From: Bacillota bacterium
GTDB lineage: Bacteria > Bacillota > Clostridia > Clostridiales > Clostridiaceae
DNA length: 38,365 nt
NCBI GenBank assembly: GCA_021781745.1
Contig: JAJXWH010000048.1
Span: 1 to 38,365 of the forward strand
Direction: 5' to 3'
Shown: positions 32,978 through 38,365 of the stretch, piece by piece
How positions within the stretch are numbered: position 1 is the stretch's first letter
How the letters are laid out: each line of letters starts with the position of its first letter
Program-made: the position numbers and the translations under genes
The notes under the pieces: model-generated
Database searches by the model: none
Seen by the model: the letters and a program-made list of their open reading frames with translations, nothing else
Told to the model about the DNA's origin: nothing

Positions 32978-33940
32978 CTAATCTAATAATATGTTAATAT
33001 TGTTAATCAATATTTTCTTTATATTTGAATACTTGTTAGGCATGTCTTCATAACCATTAATTAGCTGAATTAAATTAGCTAAGTCTCTGAGTTTACTTAT
33101 CTTATACCAGTTGTCTCCTAACTTATAACTTGAGTTTTTATTATATTCTTCTTTAAATATTTGTATTAAATCTTTATTGAAATATTCTTCATATCTAAAA
33201 AACTGCCCTATATCTGCTAACGGATGTCCCGCCATCACAAATTCCCAATCTATAACACCACATAATTTATTATTCCTAATTAGAATATTAGTTCCCTGAA
33301 AATCTCCATGAACAAGTCTAATGTCATTATCCAATTCCTCAAATACTCTTTTATTTTGATTAACTATTTCATTAATTTGGTTTACTATTTTCTTTCCTAA
33401 CCGCTGCTTTGCTTTATCTCCCATAAACATTTCGTACCATGATATAAGTGGAGGTAATTTCTCTTTTATTTCTAAATTTTCATTTAAGAAGCCTGCTTTC
33501 TTAAATTTATAACTATGTAATTGTGCTAAAAATTTTGCAATATCTATAATAAGGCTTTCATCAAAAACATATCCATCACTTATTGCTTTGCCTATACTCT
33601 TTCCTTCTACATACTCATAAATCGCATATTCTTTATTTTCAATACTATTATGGGTGCTAACCTTATAGATTGTTGGAATATTTTTAATATGGTTTTCTTT
33701 CAATTGATTTAACAATTTAATTTCTCTTCTATAGTTCTGTTCTGATGAAAAAAATATCTTTAAAATGTACTTTTTATCAGTCCCATTGGTTTCAATAAGA
33801 TAATTCGTTGTTCTACAGCCTTCATTTATGCGTGAAATATTAGTAATATATTTATCTTCTAATATCTCACCAAATAATTCACTAGCTATAGTATTATCAA
33901 TTTCTAAAAATGGGAACGTTCTCTCCCAGCCATATTCCAT
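32978..33940 (-). CDS. Aminoglycoside/choline-kinase-like phosphotransferase (APH family)
   Basis: 320 aa with a kinase-like fold. Catalytic loop 'LVHGDFQGTNILI' (H-G-D-x4-N) and metal-binding 'GVIDWEFVMAGHPLADIGQF' are intact. The N-lobe has 'NYLIETNGTDKKYILKIFFS' with the ATP-binding Lys and 'YAIYEYVEGKSIG' hinge. The family phosphorylates choline, thiamine, homoserine, macrolides or aminoglycosides; nothing here decides which. Nearby genes (ammonium transport, SulP) give no clue. GAGGTATATTT precedes the ATG. Confidence 0.8.
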   Translation of the reverse strand: MEYGWERTFPFLEIDNTIASELFGEILEDKYITNISRINEGCRTTNYLIETNGTDKKYILKIFFSSEQNYRREIKLLNQLKENHIKNIPTIYKVSTHNSIENKEYAIYEYVEGKSIGKAISDGYVFDESLIIDIAKFLAQLHSYKFKKAGFLNENLEIKEKLPPLISWYEMFMGDKAKQRLGKKIVNQINEIVNQNKRVFEELDNDIRLVHGDFQGTNILIRNNKLCGVIDWEFVMAGHPLADIGQFFRYEEYFNKDLIQIFKEEYNKNSSYKLGDNWYKISKLRDLANLIQLINGYEDMPNKYSNIKKILINNINILLD

Positions 33941-34019
33941 AAATATACCTCATTCACATAATATAATAATTTTCTATCAAGTCTAATTATAATATATTAT
34001 TAGAGTATATACCTATATA

Positions 34020-34068
34020 AAATGAAAGCAGGAAACTCTAGAATAATATTTTTTCTAAATCTCCTGCA
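34020..34068 (-). terminator. Terminator of the SulP gene
   Basis: Minus strand GCAGGA (34062-34067) and TTTAGAA pair with TTCTAGA and TCCTGC (34028-34033); followed by TTTCATTTT. Confidence 0.7.
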
Positions 34069-34131
34069 TTGTTTATTATAATATGTATGTACTATTTCAC
34101 GGGAAAAATGTCTATTTTAAGCAAATAGTTC

Positions 34132-35787
34132 CTAAGATGCCTCTAAATGCTTCACATAATCGTATGCTTCTTCTATAGCCTCTGTTTTAGTCTCATAAAT
34201 ATTACTTTCTCCTATTTTAACTATGAAGCCCATTTTATTTAATACCTTCATAGGCTGTCCTTCCACATGAGTTAAGCACAGCTTTATGTTTAAAGTATTA
34301 CAATGTTTAAGTAACCTAGTTAATGCATCAATCGCAGATGCATCAATTGCATGAGTATGACGCATATCCAAAATTACAACTTCCACAGATGATTCAATTT
34401 CTTTCATTTTAGCAATAAATTCTTGCACTACACCGAAAAACATTGGACCATTTACCTGATATACATGTATCTTTCCTTCTGCTTTTTCTAATACACTAGA
34501 TATATCGTCATCAAAAACACCTTCACCTACTAAATCTCTAATTTCAGTAGTATCCGATACTCTCTTCATAAATAAAAACATTGTCATAATCATTCCAATA
34601 CCTATTGCAACAACTAAGTCAAATACTACTGTACACCCAAATGTAACTAGTAATACAATAACATCGCTCTTTGGAGCTTTTAGCAATGCTTTAAACACTC
34701 TCCATTGACTCATGTTATACGATACAACTACTAATATTGCTGCCAGCACTGTCATTGGTATCATCTTTGCAAAAGGCATTAACACCAACATAGTCACTAA
34801 CAACACTATAGCATGAATCATACCTGAAATTGGGCTTTTTCCGTTTGATTTTACATTAGCAGCAGTTCTTGCTATCGCACCTGTAGCCGGTATTCCACCG
34901 AATAGCCCACATGTAATATTGGCTACTCCCTGTGCTATAAGTTCCATATTAGAATCATGGGTATCTGAAATCATTCCATCAGCGACCGCTGCTGACAATA
35001 GTGATTCTAAGGCTGCCAAAATAGCAATAGTCATAGCCGGCGCAAATAATTTATTTATTACATCTATATTAAGATTTGGAAATAAAGGCACTGGAATTGC
35101 TGATGAAATATCTTGAAATCTACTGCCTATCGTTTCTATTGGTATATTTAATGCTTTGACAAAAACAGTCGTAGCAATTAATGCAATCATTGAACCAGGT
35201 ATTGTTTTATTAATCTTAGGCCACGTTATCATTATAACTATAGAGCCTATTCCTACTATTAATGACCAAATATTTAATGATCTTATATTTAAACAATAAC
35301 TCTGCCACTTTTCAAAAAATTCTGCCGGAACATTATTAATTTGTAATCCTAAAAAATCTTTAACTTGTGTTGTCATAAGTGTTATCGCTATACCAGCGGT
35401 GAACCCTATAGTTATTGTCTGTGGTATGTACTTAATTAGTGACCCGAATTTTAATAACCCCATAATAACTAGGATTATTCCAGCCATCATTGTTGCAGTT
35501 ATAAGACCGTTTAATCCATACTCTTGGATAATTGAATAAATTATAATAACAAATGCTCCTGTTGGACCTCCTATTTGAACCTTACTCCCCCCTAGAAATG
35601 ATATTATAAATCCTGCAAATATTGCCGTTAGTAACCCTTTTTCTGGTGATACTCCTGATGATATCCCAAGCGCTATTGATAATGGTAATGCTATTACTGC
35701 AACAATAACTCCAGCTATGATATCCTTTATAACTTGTCCTCTTGTAATTTCCCCGTTCTTAATCATAAAAAAGAACTTAGGCATCAT
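34132..35787 (-). CDS. SulP-family anion transporter with STAS domain
   Basis: About 551 aa. Membrane domain of about 14 segments (residues 20-420) with the SulP signature near 'GISSGVSPEKGLLTAIFAGF' and 'GGSKVQIGGPTGAFVII'; C-terminal STAS domain (about 440-550) with 'VVILDMRHTHAIDASAIDAL'. SulP proteins carry sulfate, bicarbonate or dicarboxylates; the substrate cannot be read from the sequence. Start: the ATG at 35787 is about 9 nt from GGAAG; the TTG two codons earlier is too close to it. No cysteine or sulfate-assimilation genes are next to it. Confidence 0.88.
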   Translation of the reverse strand: MMPKFFFMIKNGEITRGQVIKDIIAGVIVAVIALPLSIALGISSGVSPEKGLLTAIFAGFIISFLGGSKVQIGGPTGAFVIIIYSIIQEYGLNGLITATMMAGIILVIMGLLKFGSLIKYIPQTITIGFTAGIAITLMTTQVKDFLGLQINNVPAEFFEKWQSYCLNIRSLNIWSLIVGIGSIVIMITWPKINKTIPGSMIALIATTVFVKALNIPIETIGSRFQDISSAIPVPLFPNLNIDVINKLFAPAMTIAILAALESLLSAAVADGMISDTHDSNMELIAQGVANITCGLFGGIPATGAIARTAANVKSNGKSPISGMIHAIVLLVTMLVLMPFAKMIPMTVLAAILVVVSYNMSQWRVFKALLKAPKSDVIVLLVTFGCTVVFDLVVAIGIGMIMTMFLFMKRVSDTTEIRDLVGEGVFDDDISSVLEKAEGKIHVYQVNGPMFFGVVQEFIAKMKEIESSVEVVILDMRHTHAIDASAIDALTRLLKHCNTLNIKLCLTHVEGQPMKVLNKMGFIVKIGESNIYETKTEAIEEAYDYVKHLEAS

Positions 35788-35914
35788 TTTCAATCACTTC
35801 CTTGCTCAATTTGTCAGTTTATATATTACTCCTATTTTTTTTAGTAGTCAAAGTGATTTATTGATTAATATTGATATAATTGAATATTTATACAGATTAC
35901 CTTTCAAATTACAA

Positions 35915-35941
35915 CCAAAAAAGAAAGCAATGATTGCTTCC
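35915..35941 (-). terminator. Terminator of dapA
   Basis: Minus strand GGAAGCA (35935-35941) pairs with TGCTTTC (35923-35929) over ATCAT, followed by TTTTTTGG. Confidence 0.75.
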
Positions 35942-35969
35942 TTTAAATTTATACTACACTTTTATTATA

Positions 35970-36851
35970 TTATCTATGCACTGAAGTTTTATCCAACATT
36001 TTATCAAGCTTGCTTTGTAATTCTTTAGTTATATTTACTAATGGCAACCTAACTTCATCAGAATCAATAAGACCAACCTTACTTAAGCAATATTTCAATG
36101 GTGTTGGATTAGGTTCCGCAAATAGTAGAGGTATCATTCCATGCAATGATTTCCACTTCTCCAAAGCAGCTTGATGATCATTCTTTTTAACTAAGTTATA
36201 TATATCAATGAATTCTTTAGTTCTTAAGCTAGCTGAGGCCATTATTCCACCTTGTCCACCAAGAATAAGGGTTGTATAAAAATATGCATCTTCTCCCGTT
36301 AGAATTGAAAAATCCTTTGGTGGATTTAGTAATAATTCAGTAGTCTGCTTCATGTTTCCGGAACAATCTTTTATCCCTATTATATTCTTTAATTGAGCTA
36401 ATATCTGTACAGTTTCATTCTCAATATTAGATGCAGTTCTATATGGTATATTGTAAAGTATAATATCTAAATCAGTTGACTCAGATATAGATTTAAAATG
36501 TTCATAAAGTCCTCTCTGATCTGGTCTTGAATAATATGGAGCTACTGATAGTATACCATCCACATTATGTTTTTCTACTACTTTTAACATTTTAACTACT
36601 TCACTAGTATTATTTCCTCCTAATCCTACATACACTGGCACTCGATTGTTATTATACTCAATAGTTTTTGCTAATACTTCCTCATACTCGCATGATAGAA
36701 TTGTAGGAGACTCTCCAGTAGTTGCAAGTGGAACAATTCCATTTACACCTTCATTAACATAATGATTAATCATTCTTTCATAAGATTTAAAGTCTACCTT
36801 CCCATCCTTAAATGGTGTTATTAATGGTACCAAAACGCCTTCAACTTTCAT
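35970..36851 (-). CDS. dapA: 4-hydroxy-tetrahydrodipicolinate synthase
   Basis: 293 aa. It condenses pyruvate with aspartate semialdehyde, the first step towards diaminopimelate and lysine. From the ATG at 36851 the Schiff-base Lys is K161 ('GIKDCSGN') and the catalytic Tyr is Y133 ('YNIPYRT'), exactly the E. coli DapA numbers; 'TTGES' at 44-48 binds the substrate carboxylate. That numbering supports this start over the TTG four codons upstream, which touches the GAGGAG site. Members of this aldolase superfamily include sialate lyases, but the lysine riboswitch upstream (37008-37172) settles the pathway. It is a single gene with its own terminator. Confidence 0.95.
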   Translation of the reverse strand: MKVEGVLVPLITPFKDGKVDFKSYERMINHYVNEGVNGIVPLATTGESPTILSCEYEEVLAKTIEYNNNRVPVYVGLGGNNTSEVVKMLKVVEKHNVDGILSVAPYYSRPDQRGLYEHFKSISESTDLDIILYNIPYRTASNIENETVQILAQLKNIIGIKDCSGNMKQTTELLLNPPKDFSILTGEDAYFYTTLILGGQGGIMASASLRTKEFIDIYNLVKKNDHQAALEKWKSLHGMIPLLFAEPNPTPLKYCLSKVGLIDSDEVRLPLVNITKELQSKLDKMLDKTSVHR

Positions 36852-36884
36852 TAATTTTGCCAACTCCTCAAATTTATTTTATTA

Positions 36885-36922
36885 AATAAGAAAACCCGTT
36901 AGTATAAAATATACAAACGGGT
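36885..36922 (-). terminator. Riboswitch-controlled terminator in front of dapA
   Basis: Minus strand ACCCGTTTGTATA pairs with TATACTAACGGGT (36893-36922; one G-U), followed by TTTCTTATTT. CTTGTA in the linker near 36941 is complementary to TACAAG at the 3' edge of the riboswitch, a possible antiterminator. Confidence 0.85.
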
Positions 36923-37007
36923 AGAGTTAATCGCATAAAACTTGTACAAAACTAAAATACAATAATATTAAAACTTTTATTAATACTATTATTTATAGTT
37001 TTATCAA

Positions 37008-37172
37008 ATCCTTGTAGCTCTCCACTTTCGTGACAGTTATGCATATATTATATGCATACCCAGAAATAAACTTTTGCATAATTTAAATCTTCGGCCATAA
37101 TACCTTTCCTTATCAATCAATGTTTGCCAACTCATAATAAGTACTCTTTATTAATGGCGCCTCTACCTTAGG
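37008..37172 (-). promoter_or_regulatory. Lysine riboswitch (L-box)
   Basis: Minus strand carries the L-box core in order: GGTAGAGGCGCC, AAGAGTA, GGAAAGG, ATGGCCGAAG, TCTGGGTATGCAT, AACTGTCACGAAAGTGGAGAG and CTACAAGG. Lysine binding favours the terminator at 36885-36922 and shuts off dapA. The remaining DNA of this 538-nt gap (37173-37389) shows only AT-rich promoter-like sequence for both directions. Confidence 0.93.
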
Positions 37173-37389
37173 TTTTCGTTATTAAATTATTTCAATTATA
37201 TCACTCAATCAACTACTTGTAAATAAAATACCATATGCTATTTATTAAACAAAGTAATTATCACAATATTATCTTTTATTGTAGTAATTCATAATCTTTC
37301 ATTGTTTTCGTGATTAGAAAGGATTGTCGCAATCTTTATAGAACTTATAATATTAATTCATATTAAATTTTAGAAAGTGGGATTAATAT

Positions 37390-38106
37390 ATGTATTCTAA
37401 TTATATCTTTGATCTTTATGGTACATTAGTTGATATAAAGACTAATGAAAATTCCAAAATTCTTTGGGAAAAACTCGCTCTTTTTTACTCTTTTAATGGT
37501 GCTTCATATGATGCAAAATCATTAAAAAATTCTTATAAAAATAAAGTAAAAGAAATTCAATTATCAATAAGTAACACTGATTATCCAGATTTTCCAATAG
37601 AGACTGTATTCGAATCTTTATTTAAAGACAAAAATGTACATGTTTCTTTAGATACTCTTAAAGCAACAGCACAAATGTTTCGAGTACTATCGATCAAACA
37701 TCTAAAACTTTATGATGGAGTCTTAGATCTGTTAAACCTATTAAAGCAAAGAAAGAAAAAAATTTTCTTATTATCAAATGCTCAAAGAATTTTCACCTTA
37801 TATGAGATGAAAATTTTAGGAATTGATAAGTATTTTGACGGAATTCTTTTTTCATCAGATTGTTTTGTTTGTAAACCAGATGCAAAATTTTATAATAAGC
37901 TATTAAATGAATTTAATATAGATATAAATTCTTCTATAATGATCGGAAACGATCCCATAGCTGATATAGAAGGTTCAAATTATCTAGGACTTGATTCATT
38001 ATATATAGATTCAAACCTATCTCCAAAAATAACAAATGAACTTAAAAGCAAATATGCCATAATGAATGGGGATGTACATAAAATAATTGATTTAATTATT
38101 TCATAA
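37390..38106 (+). CDS. HAD-superfamily hydrolase, DxYGT type
   Basis: 238 aa. Motif I is F7-D8-L-Y10-G-T-L-V-D: the nucleophile Asp is present but the second Asp of the usual DxDGT is Tyr. Motif II 'IFLLSNAQ' (Ser), motif III Lys in 'CKPDAKFYN', and motif IV 'MIGNDPIADIEGS' are present, with a helical cap domain at about 20-95. DxYGT occurs in haloacid dehalogenases and in some clostridial family IA proteins; it removes the acid/base used by phosphatases. The substrate is unknown. AAAGTGGG precedes the ATG. Confidence 0.8.
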   Translation: MYSNYIFDLYGTLVDIKTNENSKILWEKLALFYSFNGASYDAKSLKNSYKNKVKEIQLSISNTDYPDFPIETVFESLFKDKNVHVSLDTLKATAQMFRVLSIKHLKLYDGVLDLLNLLKQRKKKIFLLSNAQRIFTLYEMKILGIDKYFDGILFSSDCFVCKPDAKFYNKLLNEFNIDINSSIMIGNDPIADIEGSNYLGLDSLYIDSNLSPKITNELKSKYAIMNGDVHKIIDLIIS

Positions 38107-38138
38107 ATAAATCGCTTTAAAATATCCACATAATCGAA

Positions 38139-38190
38139 AATAATCCACAATATATTTTAATATATGTGTGGATTATTTATTATTTTTCTA
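38139..38190 (+). terminator. Terminator of the HAD gene
   Basis: AATAATCCACA (38139-38149) pairs with TGTGGATTATT (38167-38177), followed by TATTATTTTTC. Confidence 0.85.
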
Positions 38191-38249
38191 TATATTATAT
38201 ACTAATTTAGATATACGTTATTTTAATTTCTTTATTTGCAAAGAACAAA

Positions 38250-38274
38250 GTGGCTGCGCCACGCTCCTTCGGAG
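38250..38274. repeat. Two adjacent GC-rich mini-hairpins
   Basis: GTGGC-TGC-GCCAC (38250-38262) and CTCC-TTC-GGAG (38264-38274) stand side by side in otherwise very AT-rich DNA, a clear local break in base composition. They could be part of a dispersed intergenic element; only one copy is in this window. Confidence 0.45.
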
Positions 38275-38296
38275 AAATTCATTATATTTTAAGCAA

Positions 38297-38340
38297 AAAA
38301 TCATAGAGATTGATTTCCCTATGGTTTTCTTATTATATCT
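38297..38340 (+). terminator. Possible terminator near the window end
   Basis: AAAATCATAG pairs with CTATGGTTTT (two wobbles) across a 12-nt loop, followed by CTTATTAT. It has no gene just upstream on the plus strand other than the already terminated HAD gene; it may work with the GC-rich hairpins as one element. Confidence 0.4.
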
Positions 38341-38365
38341 TATAATTTTTTCCGTATACCCCTTT

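Noticed and set aside
1..38365. CRISPR array, insertion sequence or complete prophage
   Set aside because: No regularly spaced direct repeats, transposase or phage structural genes were found; only the integrase relic hints at past mobile DNA.

Overview
This AT-rich window comes from the chromosome of a solventogenic or saccharolytic Clostridium. It looks like C. beijerinckii or a close relative. The support is the very low GC, strong GGAGG-type ribosome binding sites, a complete scrA-scrR-scrB-scrK sucrose operon, a class I hybrid cluster protein, an AgrB, an M-box upstream of an Nramp-related magnesium transporter, and a lysine riboswitch in front of dapA. The species is inferred from content, not from a search. 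Most genes lie on the minus strand.

Layout. 1-700: a decayed tyrosine recombinase just downstream of a tRNA-Ser(GGA). 840-3885: a magnesium locus, read on the minus strand as promoter, M-box riboswitch, intrinsic terminator, a 34-codon upstream ORF with an acidic start, a PRC/MgtE-N/CBS protein, and an Nramp-related Mg2+ transporter. 4038-4493: tadA. 4650-9960: the sucrose operon (EIIBC, LacI-type repressor, GH32 hydrolase, fructokinase), with a repeated 18-bp operator-like motif. 10000-12700: a small membrane protein and hcp with a dyad upstream. 13331-15000: a chromosomal ParM/ParR-like pair with an extra ribbon-helix-helix gene, repeats and a 39-bp imperfect palindrome. 15070-16110: agrB with a frameshifted gene in front and no visible agrD. 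16405: tRNA-Arg(CCT). 16612-19920: an MFS exporter plus ABC-F ATPase operon behind a terminator-like leader. 20025-22843: an unrecognised 48-aa gene and a CtpE-like P-type ATPase. 23076-26268: a PlsC-like acyltransferase, a DEAD-box helicase and an Hsp20-like protein. 26373-29960: a LevR-type sigma-54 activator whose mannose-family PTS target has been reduced to the C-terminal third of EIID. 29970-33940: an HD protein, amtB-glnK behind a promoter and immediate hairpin, and an APH-like kinase. 34020-37172: a SulP transporter and a lysine-riboswitch-controlled dapA. 37390-38365: a HAD protein and GC-rich hairpins.

The strongest candidates for undescribed biology are three. First, the M-box, terminator and acidic leader ORF stacked in front of the Mg2+ operon, which could be two Mg2+-sensing layers in series. 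Second, the chromosomal actin-type partition-like cassette. Third, the leader structures in front of the ABC-F/MFS pair and in front of amtB-glnK. Several genes show decay: the integrase, the gene before agrB, and the EIID relic. All homology statements rest on motif recognition by eye; no search was run.
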